NCBI GenBank assembly: GCA_019426215.1
Contig: CM033392.1
Span: 54,177,149 to 54,241,148, forward strand
From: Buddleja alternifolia
Taxonomy: Eukaryota; Streptophyta; Magnoliopsida; Lamiales; Scrophulariaceae
DNA: 64,000 nucleotides
Direction: 5' to 3'
Each line of letters starts with the position of its first letter. The first letter of the stretch is position 1. The notes under the pieces were generated by a model. It was not told the DNA's origin. It saw nothing but the letters and a program-made list of their open reading frames with translations, and made no database searches. Shown here piece after piece: positions 36,898-47,369 of this stretch. The position numbers and the translations under genes are program-made.

Positions 36898-37292
36898 CAA
36901 TGAGTCCTACTAGTATGTCTCTTTCTAGTTCCATTTGATCGTGGCCTTTCGTCCTTGACTCCTTCTTTAGAACACAAATATGACTTTGATCTAATAATTT
37001 TGGTCCCATTAATGTAATATTGTTTTCCCTTGCGAACACTGAAATCAACCAAATTAGCGTAATCTTGATACAAAGCATACGCTTCATCCTCACTCTGTGA
37101 AACATATACTGATAACTTTTTCTCAGTTTCTGCAATATCGGAATCCAAAGGAATCTCATCCCTGTGGACTTCTTCATCTTCAGTGGGACGAGGGCATACA
37201 ATATCGTCATCCTCACTTTCTAAACATATTATATCCCCGGAATTTTCGATTCCATAACTAGAATTGGGCATGTCTATCAACATAAACATCAA
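36898..37292 (-). pseudogene. FAR1 DNA-binding domain exon of the MULE transposase
   Basis: The minus strand encodes an acidic N-terminus and then a FAR1-type DNA-binding domain (SEDEAYALYQDYANLVDFSVR, then a SYLCSKEG cysteine motif and a basic RPRSNGTRKRHTSRT stretch). FHY3/FAR1 transcription factors derive from MULE transposases, and the location inside a MULE TIR pair supports a transposase origin. The start could be the Met at 37292, 37289 or 37271. A GT at about 36898 (GTGAGC) is a likely splice donor; the frame read past it is probably intron. The zinc chelating and catalytic MULE core expected downstream is not seen, where the gypsy element is inserted. Confidence 0.7.
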
Positions 37293-39643
37293 GATGAATA
37301 AATATAAGTGATAGACAACAAGAAGAAGAAACTAACTAAGACGCACACACACATATACTCCCTTTGACTATATTCCTTTTGACGTTCTTCATAGCAGTTA
37401 GAGATAATTGTAGACCTCGAACAAGAATTCATATCAAATTCAAAAAGTATGCTAAAAAAATATGACTTGCATGAACACTATGAACAATAAATCAAAATCA
37501 GGAAAAGAAATTATGAATTTACATAAAAGTAAATTATCCTGTTGCACTAAACAGAATACAATAAAGTATAGCAAAATTGTGAAAATGTCCAAGTTATGGG
37601 ATGAACAACAGACTCAAGTAGACACAATTATTATCAAGTAAAATTATTATATCAATAAGAATTAGACACAATTCATAATAAAATAAAAATTGTAAGTTTA
37701 TAATCAGTACATCTATATCAACCAATAAACTCTTGAGTTGATTACAAGCATTATTTATATGCAATATTATTATGACACCTTTTACCCAAAAACTGATTGC
37801 TTAAGCCATATTTCCCAAATCCACCATGAGTTTACAAAAAAATTAGATAAAAGTAATTTCATACAAACAATGTTTACCTCTTTCAAATCTTAAAATTCGG
37901 TGGAGATTTCCAACAATGGTTGAAATTGGGTGAAGCTATAATTTGTTAAATGAAAAACAAAAGCTCTCGTAGACGATGGACATGGATTCTCCACATATGG
38001 AAATTTTTGATTTGCACTTTTTCTCATTTAGGACTGTAGCTAAAATTTCTCTTCTTTCCAAATCAGAATTTAGCAAAATCAAACAGCAGCGAATTTGAAG
38101 AAGGAAAACGTGAGCAGTGAATGAGTTGGCACGTGAGGGGAAAGAAAGCTTAACCATGGTTTGGTTGAGATACAAGAATATTGCATATTTTCATTAAAAT
38201 AATTATTTTCCACTTGGCGCATTACTATAGGTTGGATTGGCCGAACCGGGTTCGGGCTAGAATTTCCCCATTTTCAGAACACCAAACACCCAAATATTTT
38301 ATAAGCTTCTACAACTATGTAAAATATAAGCAGAGTGTGTGTGTAAAATGTGTGCAATGTATGTGCATGTAAGTGTATGCCGCGTGTGTGTAGAAATATG
38401 TGCAGTGTGTAAAATGTGTGTAAATTTTGTGAATACTGAACACTCAAATGTCTTATAAAATGTAAGAATATTTTAGAAGTTCAAACATCTTATTTTATCA
38501 AATACTTGAGAACTTATTTTTAAGTAAGATCCAACATCTTATAAGATGTTTTAAATAAGCTTAGCCAAACCCCCCTTTATGTCTTCCTCATAAACAAAAT
38601 CTACGAGTTTGTGTCATTCTTTTTATGCATATATAGGAATGTCTAACGATCTTTTCATGTGGTTTATATAATTTGTCAGGTCCACGACAAAGATTCTATT
38701 TAGTTTAAGCATTTTTTTTATGTCTCCTCTGCTTTTATCGCATTTCTCATCACATTAATCATGTTCATTTCTGTTGGTCGTTTAATCAATTGCATGTTAT
38801 GGCAACTAAATTCTTGATGAATAAGTAACACATTAAAACTCCATTCTTGAACTGCTTTTGAATATTCACATTGTAAAACAAAAGTTGAATTTCTAAATTT
38901 TCAAACAAAAAGATCAGGACTATTATCATATCATATCCTCATTAAAATTCTTGATCTGAAAATAACTTACGAGTCTTTTTAAAATTGAGTGTGACGTTTC
39001 TAATGTTTTTTTCTTTGCAGAAAGCTAGAGGAGAAAGTCCAGCATGCAAATTCCAAGACTTTGACTTTTTCCCTATTATATCAAGTTTTATCATTTTTAT
39101 TTAGTTTAACAATTTGAATAACGACATATGAAGATTCTAGATACTTGATGGTATGGACAAACGGGGCCATTACTTCGTCATAGACTTGTTTGCTATATAA
39201 ATCATCACCATATTTACTCCTCAAGTTGTAATCATTTTTAACCCCAAAAATCATAAAATCCCTCATTTAATTCAATTAAAAAATGAGATGGAAATAAATA
39301 TATTCGGTTTTTATACAGATTTTTTTTTGATCGATCATATATAGTACATTACTCATTAAATTTTCTCCTAAAAAAAGACTTCCAACTATGCAAATAAATA
39401 TATTCGGTTTTTTATGTCAACCGTGAATCGTAGTTTTATTCCATCGTGGGGTGTACAAGCATATTGACCATTATAGAGTCGATTATGTTACCAAGTTCGA
39501 ATTCTATCTTCCGATCACAAGATTAGAACTTTAGATCAAGTATGTACTCACGAGCAAAAGAAGCCATTGTTTGGGACCTCAAAAACTCAAGAAAAGTAAC
39601 ATTATTGCACTAATGAAGTAGATACCACACCCCGAGGTCCACG

Positions 39644-40066
39644 AAGGGCGGCTACATTTCTTTCCAAATCAAGGGCCTTTGGCGCATCCTCACGCTTTGA
39701 TCCCCCGCTTGGCTTTCTAGTGGGTCGCCAGAAAATCACTTTGCTCTATGCTCACATACTCTATCATAACATTTATTTATTAGTTACTTTTCGAGTACAT
39801 AACGACTAATTAATCACCAGTCAACGCTAACAAATGACATTGATAAAGGGCTGGTACGCTCCTTTGCTAGATCAAGGGCTCTTCATGCTCGCACAACTTT
39901 AGTTGTGCGTCCTCACGATTTGATCCCCCCGTCTTTTCTAGCTAGTGGGCCATCAGAAAGTCAGTTTGCTCTATGCTTACTATATTCTATCATAACATTT
40001 ATTAATTAGTTACTCTGTGTAGATAACGAGTAATTTATCATCCATCAAAGCTCATAAATGAAACTA
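39644..40066. repeat. Two-copy imperfect direct repeat
   Basis: Two units of about 200-220 bp (39644-39843 and 39847-40066) share in order CCTCACG-TTTGATCCCCC, CTAGTGGG, TTTGCTCTATGCT, TATTCTATCATAACATTTAT and a closing CATCAAAGCT-type stretch. The second unit has extra bases. No ORF and no TSD were seen. Confidence 0.65.
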
Positions 40067-41490
40067 ATCATACACAATCAAATTATGAAGCCACCCTCGT
40101 TTCTAATAAATCACCCGACTTGGACCTAAGCTCTCAAAGTCATGGAATACAACCAAACTTTACAGCTTAAGCCAGACCTCGAAGAATCATGAGCTTGAGT
40201 GGCAAGTTATCCATGATCCAAGTCAATGATGCATGTTTGGATGCAGATATTCAGCACAATTGAAGGCTTTAGGTAATCACAATAATTTTCTCAACAAAAT
40301 TATAGGAAATTTTTTTGACAAATGGCTTGCATGCATGCAAAGATAATATGGTAGGTGAGTTTAAATGTGATCCATCACAATTCCTTAGCTCATGCTAAAA
40401 GCACTAGTAGTAGTACTTTTGTTGTTTGATCTTTAGTTTCAGTTGCATGCTCACACAACACAGCTTACGTTGTTTGGGCCCCTACTAAATGTTGTTGGAA
40501 GAGGTGAGTTTTGTCACCTAGGTATCTATCTATATTCACCTTAATTAAGGACAATACAAGTTAGGTACACTATTGCAGTTATGTATATATGACCTAAAAT
40601 CATACCTTCATGTTTGGTTTCTATGGATGTCATCTTGTCGGGGGATTTATTACCGGAAAGTTTTCTTATCCTTCGGGTTTTTTATACATCAAATTAATTA
40701 ATAGTTTGGATAATGTCATACCAGTATAGTTACTACGTCATTATTGATATGGTATCGTCCAGACCATTTGGTGTTCAAAACCCGAACATGTAAAAAATTT
40801 CGATTTCTTGCCCATCCTGACTCAGAATGTGTGACCATATTTAAAATGATCCCATTTTACGCCAATTATGTAATTGGAATAGAAGATTTTAACCGCAATT
40901 TTTTGTAAGATTATAATACCTTTACATCCAAAAAGGAGAAAAAAAACTCACTTTTCTTTGCTCGATATGGACCAAGGGATTAGGTTTTTTTACGTAACTT
41001 TTTGTAAAAAAAGATTTTTTTAAAAAAAATAGAAGTCTCAAGTAAAAGAGGTGAGCATTAAAATTCACCTTTTTCTAATTATTAACTTCACCATAGAGTA
41101 CTAGACAAATTTCTCTACAAATTAAAAACTCTTTCAAGTATGTATATATTCTACAATCATGTAGATTGATATACAATATAGTGTTAAAATAGTTGAGAGC
41201 TTTTCGAATTAAAATCTTACTACACTTCAATCAGTCCAATATTCAGAGAAAATGGAAACAACATAGAAAGATATATAGATAGAAGGAGTTGTATATAATA
41301 CACATTTCCTTGTAGTGTGCGTATCTTATAAATAACTTAAAGTCAATTAAATTAGTTTTGGAGTAGTATTTCCTTTTCACAGCAAACTTTTAACTACAAA
41401 ATTTTGGTTCGAGTTTTTTGCTTTAAATTGTTATATTTTTATATCGTATTCAATTTTTTTATATTTTTTAAATTTGCAATTTTATTTCGT
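40067..41490. other. Intergenic, no gene recognised
   Basis: AT-rich sequence with no supported ORF. Nothing repeated at useful length was noticed. Confidence 0.5.
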
Positions 41491-41872
41491 GGGAAAATTT
41501 CACTTTTGGTCCTATTGGATTTCGGCCAAAACACTTTTAGTCCCATAAGAATTTTTTTGACACTTTTGATCTCGTTGGAGTCAAAATGTGACACTTTTAG
41601 TCTCGTTCGTCTATTTTTGGACAAAATTTGCCCACGTGAGACACATCCTCTGTTAGTTAATTGCCCCTCACATGTTTCATTTGAATCATGAGGCAGGTAA
41701 GTAACAAAATGTGTGTCTCACACGGGTAAATTTCACCCAAAAATATATGGGCGGGATTAAAGATGTCACATTTTGACTTCAATGGAACTAAAAATGTCAA
41801 AAAAAAAATCCTATAAGACTAAAAATATTTTGGCCGAACTACGATGGGACTAAAAGTAAAATTTAATTTCTC
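41491..41872. mobile_element. MULE-type MITE with long inverted repeats
   Basis: Almost the whole 382 bp folds as an inverted repeat: left GGGAAAATTTCACTTTTGGTCC, right (reverse-complemented) GAGAAATTAAATTTTACTTT then TAGTCC. Arms extend about 165 bp each. A perfect 9-bp TSD, TTATTTCGT, lies at 41482-41490 and 41873-41881. It sits 1.2 kb upstream of the zinc-finger gene start. Confidence 0.88.
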
Positions 41873-42306
41873 TTATTTCGTATTCAATTTTTTATATCCA
41901 CCAATGTGACATAAAATTTTCTTGGATATATAAATGACAATGGATATTGTACACTTGATTATATATATTCATAAATTGAAATATATATATATATATATAT
42001 AACATGAATTACTGTTTTAAATTAGAGGATCCAGGTGAAAAAAACATGAAAAACATTCTCCAAATTAAGTCCAAACAGTATACTGAACTTTTCTCGAGTT
42101 TCTTAGAGAAACAAAAAGATGGATCGTGCGATGTGCTTATTTGCATGTGTAGGTATAGAAGAAGTGACAATGGCGCATGGTTCGAACAAATGACGAGGAA
42201 TTTCTGCGTCGTTTCATTCTCTTTTTCGTGAGCAATGTTGTCGTTTTTATGGAGTGAGAGCACATTTATACCCACCAAAAATCGCTACATATTTCACTCA
42301 TTATAA

Positions 42307-42310
<4 letters not shown>

Positions 42311-42361
<51 letters not shown>
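42311..42361. repeat. (GA)n microsatellite upstream of the zinc-finger gene
   Basis: About 25 uninterrupted GA units. GA/CT runs of this kind are common in plant 5' UTRs and core promoters. It lies 670 bp before the ATG, plausibly in or near a 5' UTR exon, because an intron-like acceptor (TTCTATGTTAG) precedes the ATG at 43010-43020. Confidence 0.85.
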
Positions 42362-42363
<2 letters not shown>

Positions 42364-43034
42364 GAGTTCACTCATTTTATCAGAGTTCTACAGCTGCAAC
42401 AATATTTTGGTTGGTATTTCATAATTTGCTTAAATTATAACTAATTTATTCATTTTCCTATTGTCCATTTTCAGTTAATAATGTTTGAAGAATTAACATG
42501 GGTTTTGATGGAAAATGGGGCATGCGGATGAAATATTTTAGCTATTTCTTGATACAGTAGAAGGAGCTCATCTTTATTTCTACATAAACTTTGTACTTAT
42601 TTTTTGATCCGTTTTGCATCAAACATTGAGAATTGCATTGAATTTATGTGTAGCTTTATAGCATATATAATCATCTTAATTCTTTTGGTTATTACTTATT
42701 AATGTCACCATGCCAGCCTAATTGTAAGAGACTGAATTTGATTGCATTTACTGTACATAAAGCTGGCGAATTTAATTTATAGAAATTAGGATAAATAATT
42801 TGTTGCAATAAATGCTTTTAGCAATCATAATTTACCTAAATTAGGATAAGCTGGTATCACTACACAAACTAGAGTAAATACAGTATCTGCTCAATGAAAT
42901 GATTCTCATCTTATCCATGCATTTTTTTTAATTTGTTTTAATTCTTACATTTCTGTTTCATTTTCTAAAAGTCTCTTTAAATGATTAGTTTTTGTTCCGC
43001 AATTTCTTGTTTCTATGTTAGGTTGAGCTTGGAT

Positions 43035-45681
43035 ATGGAGTTTTCCGAGTCTACGAAAATCGTGTTTCAGAGAATCCAAAAACTAGACCCTGAAAATGTA
43101 TCCAAAATCATTGGCTCCATTCTGTTAGAAGATCATGCCGAGCATGAAATGATTCGATTGGCCTTCGGCCCGGATACTATGATTCGAGCCTTGATCAACA
43201 ATTCTAAGCAAAACTTCCCCTTATCTCCCAAACCAAACACCCCTGTTCATGTTTCACCTCCCAGCCCGCATTCGAATCTTCCTAAAACTTTCACTCCGTT
43301 CACACCAGCTTCTTCATCTAATACTCCTTTGTATTCTACAGTTTTGACGGCTGATCATGGCCCGTTAAATCCTCAAATTGCTATTGGCCAACCAATAATT
43401 CCTAACTTTCAATATTTTCCAACGGCTTATTTGGATCCGTCGTACAGTCAAGCGCCTTTGGAGCCTTGTAATGCGGGTGGTGCGTACTTCCAGCCTGGCC
43501 CGGAAGTTGCGAAACATCCGAGCCCCGATCAAAAGCTAAGCTTGCATGAATTGTGTCCAAATTTTCATGAATTACCCGTGCAGATTTGTGAATATTTTAA
43601 GCAGGGGTATTGTAAGCATGGTGCTAGTTGTAAGTTCTTGCATGTTCTTCATTTGAATAACGGTTATGTAATGGTTCTTAACCTGCCCGATGGAAACGAA
43701 TCTCGTGGATCTCTTAAGCAGTTTGAGATAGAACTGATTGAGCTTTTGAAATCTAGAAGAGGGATCCCTGTTCCGATCTCTTCATTACCGATACTTTACT
43801 ATGAAAAATATGGGATGATACTTCAGCCTGAGGCGTATCTTAAAGATAGTAATAAACAAGGAAATATCGGTTGTGCCCTTGTCCAACTCCTTTCTCAAAT
43901 GTCGAATACCATTCGTGTGTTCGACAGGTGCGGTTTTGACATATTGTTTATTTTATAGCATTTCATGATCGGATAAACGTGATCAATATTTTGACTTTTG
44001 TTTGTTTTGCAGACCACACGGGCATAAGTGCGTGATTTTGGCGGAAGATATCCCCCGGTACATGAAATTTGTTGAAGAAATAAATGAAAACGAAGCAAAT
44101 GTCGCCGATGCGTGCCAAGTTTATTTGACTTTCCCTCCACAGAGCGTGTTTAGTGATCAAGATGTTCGAAGCTATTTCAAGTAAGAAAGTTTGTCTTAGC
44201 TCATTGAGTGAAAATGCGAGTAAGGTCCGGATTATGCCACATCACCGCTGGATCCACTGTGTGATGACATGGCATTATCCAGACCTTTTGATATTTCCAC
44301 GCCAGGCCTACACAAGAATTTTTCATCATTGAGTTATAACAAAAGGTTTTTACTTCATTTGCAGTAAATTTGGCCCCGTGCAAGATGTTAGGATTCCGAG
44401 CAAAGAGAAGAGGATGTTTGGATTCGTCACTTTTGTCTACCCCGAAACAGTCGAGCTGATCTTGACAATAGCAAATCCTCATTTTATTCGTGGCGCTCAA
44501 GTGGTGGTGAAACCTTATCGCCCTAAACCAATGCTCTTCGATAGGTACAATTAATGTCTTCCTCGAAAACAACATCTATGAGTTTGTTTCATTCTTTTTG
44601 TGCATATCTAGGAATGTCCAACGACCTTTTCACGTGATTTATACTTTGTCGAATCCATGACAGATATTCTTCTTAATTCAATTTAAGCGTTTTTTTTTTC
44701 GTTTGTTTTTTGTCGCATATTTCGTGACGTTAACTTTCTCCGCTTAATTAATAACATGTTACACGTGTAATGTTGGTGGCTAAATTCTTGACGCGCAAGT
44801 AACTCATTGAAACTCCATCTTGAAATGATTTTGAATAATCACATTGTAAGAAAAAAATTGAATTTCTAATGTTTCAAACATAAAGATCTAGAACACTTAT
44901 CATATCATATCCTCTTCTTTCATATATAATTATATCATATCCTCATAAAAATCCTTGATCCAAACATACATTATGAGTCTAACATTGAATGTGACGTATC
45001 TAGTATATTTCTATGCAGAAAGCCAGAGGAGAAAGTTCAGAATGCAGAATACACGACTTTTTCAAGCAAGACTCGAACTTTTTCTCCGTTATATCAAGTT
45101 TTATCATTTTTTTCCTTAAATAAATTATTTTGTTGTGAACATATTCCATATATGTTCTCTATGTTTTATTTCCTCTTGCAGCATCTAAACCAGGTGAAAA
45201 TATAACATTGCTGAAGAAGAAGCTAACTGAAGAAAACGATCACAAACCCGATGGCTCCAACCTTGCAGAAGGTTGTTAAATTTCCTATCAAATAAACCAT
45301 CTCTATGTTAATTATTTCTCGTTCTATTAATGATCTAGCTGGGATTTCCAGCTCCATTTTTTTTTCTATTTCGCGTAAAATTTACTAATAATTTTTTTAT
45401 TAATAAGCCTTTTAAAGGTATACTGAAAAATGGTCGTGGCAACAAAGACAATGTTCAGGAGAGGTAAATATGTTAACCTTTTGATTTTTAATTGGATATC
45501 CATGTGTTATTCGATGTATTCGTGCATTGTTGGCAGTCGAGACGAATTGCGAAATAAAACTTTAGTTAGTTTCTTTTCTTTTTAACGATTGTTCAATGTG
45601 AATTGCAGCTATGAAGAAATAAACCTTCCAGATAGCCCATTTGCTTTTGAAGTTGATAATGACATTTCATCTTTCATATAG
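43035..45681 (+). CDS. CCCH zinc-finger and RRM protein (C3H18/46/53-like)
   Basis: My model joins 43035-43927, 44013-44180, 44365-44544, 45027-45097, 45182-45271, 45418-45463 and 45609-45681: 506 residues, all GT-AG. The N-terminal helix region (about 1-55, [20 protein letters not shown]) is typical of the plant CCCH-RRM family. A Pro/Ser-rich linker follows. The single zinc finger is C-x7-C-x5-C-x3-H at about residues 185-203. A conserved segment with [17 protein letters not shown] leads to one RRM (about 334-406, [19 protein letters not shown]). The tail has the family's LPDSPFA motif. Such proteins bind RNA, probably in mRNA control. The acceptor of exon 4 (45027 rather than 45019) was chosen because it keeps the frame. 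The tail is shorter than in many relatives. Confidence 0.85.
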
Positions 45682-45994
45682 CAGAAAAGGGATTTCAGTG
45701 GCATTTTGTGTTCGTTTCTATATACGTTTACTCGGTATAGTATAGCGTTGGTCACTCAAAGAAATGTTATGAACTATGATATATATTTTGTTGTGTTGAA
45801 AATATACAAGGTAAAAGGTAGTATCTGTAGTAGAGTCTGTAATTTCTTGTCATTTGCACAATGATGCTTTTAGTTTTATTAATTGTGAATGTGTACGTAA
45901 TATTGTAGCCCGATTACGGTTCCTTTCCACTAGTATTTGGAATGATTTTCGAAATGTTTGAGGAATTGGTCATGCTAAAGGCACACATAAACAA

Positions 45995-46137
45995 GGAAAA
46001 TTTTAGCCCAGACCCGGTTTGGCCGCACCCAAGTGTATTTAACAAGGAGAGTGTATTATACTTGCCATATAATTGGTAAGTTATTTCAAAAAATACACAT
46101 GAGTTTGGCCGAGTCAGGATTGGGCTAGAATTTCCCC
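45995..46137. mobile_element. Short MITE related to the FAR1 MULE ends
   Basis: The termini GGAAAATTTTAGCCCAGACC and (reverse-complemented) GGGGAAATTCTAGCCCAATCC match the MULE TIR at 28334. The 9-bp flanks CATAAACAA and CACAAACAA agree in eight positions, as expected for an older TSD. At 143 bp it is a non-autonomous derivative. It lies about 310 bp after the zinc-finger gene stop codon. Confidence 0.75.
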
Positions 46138-46146
46138 CACAAACAA

Positions 46147-47364
46147 ATAGGTTGGCTTTGAATAGAAAATTCCTGGTGTGCTTTGTTGCAAAGGGCAATA
46201 GTAAATGAAGTATTATTCTTCCCATTCATGAAAGACAACTCTATTCGAGTATTTCGCCACATACTCTGGACTTGGATTTTCTCTTATATTGGTTTATTTC
46301 CTTTGACTTTAGGTTCAGCCCCGAGGTGAAAATGATGAAGCCCGATCATTTCACAAGGATTTCTTAAGAAATATAAAATTCTTGCTCGGGTCAGGGTTAG
46401 TTGAACTCGAAATAAGCATTATTACACAAAATTGGGTTACTCAGGAATAGAACCAGCTCAACTAAATTTTTTGGTTTGAGGGATGAATACAAAACAAAGA
46501 ATGTAAAACTTGATATTTTTAAGTTTTTAGTGGGCGAAATTGAAATATAAAAAATGTATAGACTAAAAAAAATATTTATTTAAAGTTGGGGTGGGAGTAG
46601 AGGACGACGGCCACCACCACCAACCCCCTCCACGCCACAACTCGCATAGTGAATAAATTGGGCTTGGTAGGTAAAACTCGGGCGAACTAGAATTTTCCAT
46701 ATATATTCTCATAAATGGCTTGATCGTGTAAAATTTCAATCTATTTATCTGTGGATATTTGTAATCGGTTTTCAATCCGGATTCGAGTCATAGATTAATA
46801 ACAAAATTTGGATAACCAAAGAATGGGCCTTGGCCCACTTTTGTAGCTCTTGTATTGAGATATAGTAGTCAAAAAGATTGTGGACAGCAGGACAGGTTCA
46901 AATAATAAGATGGCTACCTTGGCCCAATACAGTAGTACATAGATTATTATTATTATTAAATACTATTATTAATATATTGTTCTAGTTCTATCTTTATGCT
47001 ACAATTCTTATTTCATGATCATTATAAATTTATTTTTCATCTAGTGCACAAAAAAAAGATAGTAACGTGCAGGTTATGGGGCAATTATCTTAATAAAACA
47101 CCAATTAAGTAAATTGTAAATGCAAGTTCATCTCAGGGACCGAAAGTAAAGAGAAAAAGTTAATATATATGAATAAACTATATATAATGCCCTTGCCTCA
47201 TCAATAACATCTCATGCGCTATGATCATTTTGCGACGGAGTTAATTTTTAATCTAACTTATGGCCATTATGACATAGATATGTCATCTTCCATAGGTGTA
47301 TATTATGTGATAGAACTATAGATTATGGCTAAAAGTCATGATTCAAGTATAATAGAATTATCAG
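46147..47364. other. Intergenic, no gene recognised
   Basis: AT-rich sequence without a supported ORF. A short GGTGG/CCACCACC run at 46600-46625 is the only compositional oddity. Confidence 0.5.
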
Positions 47365-47369
47365 AGTAA

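Larger units (their letters stand above)
28334..38268 (-). mobile_element. FAR1-type Mutator-like element (MULE) with 9-bp TSD
   Basis: Terminal inverted repeats of about 165 bp (28334-28497 and 38105-38268) begin GGGAAATTCTAGCCCGAACC and are nearly identical. A perfect 9-bp TSD, CATTTTCAG, lies at 28325-28333 and 38269-38277. Long TIRs and a 9-bp TSD are diagnostic of Mutator-like elements. A FAR1 DNA-binding domain is encoded near the right end on the minus strand. Taking out the nested gypsy element leaves about 3.7 kb. No MULE catalytic core was recognised, so the copy is probably defective. Confidence 0.9.
27519..38577. mobile_element. Foldback-like TIR element holding later insertions
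   Basis: The ends are inverted repeats. The left begins AAGGGTGTTTGGGTGAGCTTA; the right, reverse-complemented, begins AAGGGGGGTTTGGCTAAGCTT. Both continue with AAAACATCT(C/T)ATAAGATG. Further in, each arm carries tandem ACACATTTTACACACTGCAC-type repeats, long on the left (27755-28210) and short on the right (38330-38430). It interrupts the zinc-finger gene fragment at a TA or TTA-like site. Without the MULE it is about 1.1 kb. The superfamily is uncertain. Confidence 0.7.
27150..39105 (+). pseudogene. Duplicated fragment of the CCCH zinc-finger gene, split by an 11-kb nest
   Basis: 27150-27516 matches intron 2, RRM exon 3 and the exon 3 donor of the gene at 43035-45681 (around 44187-44551). 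38578-39105 matches the following intron and exon 4 (around 44552-45112). Together they are one collinear copy of about 0.9 kb. The RRM exon has lost its frame: a TAA follows ELILTI. Missense changes are also visible, such as MFRFMTF against MFGFVTF. The copy contains no start, CCCH finger or end of the gene, so it is a partial local duplication about 4 kb upstream of its source, in the same orientation. Confidence 0.85.

Noticed and set aside
39081..39266. 61-codon minus-strand ORF with NLRSKYGDDLYSKQ
   Set aside because: No recognised family, partly overlaps the gene-fragment boundary, and has no supporting context.
42981..43034. Upstream Met at 42981 as the start of the zinc-finger protein
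   Set aside because: The extension reads through an intron-like acceptor (ATGTTAG) and is hydrophobic; the family start fits the ATG at 43035.
45019..45097. Exon 4 of the zinc-finger gene starting at 45019 after ATGCAG
   Set aside because: It leads to a stop soon after the next splice; the acceptor at 45026/45027 keeps all later exons in frame up to the LPDSPFA tail. Transcript data could overturn this.
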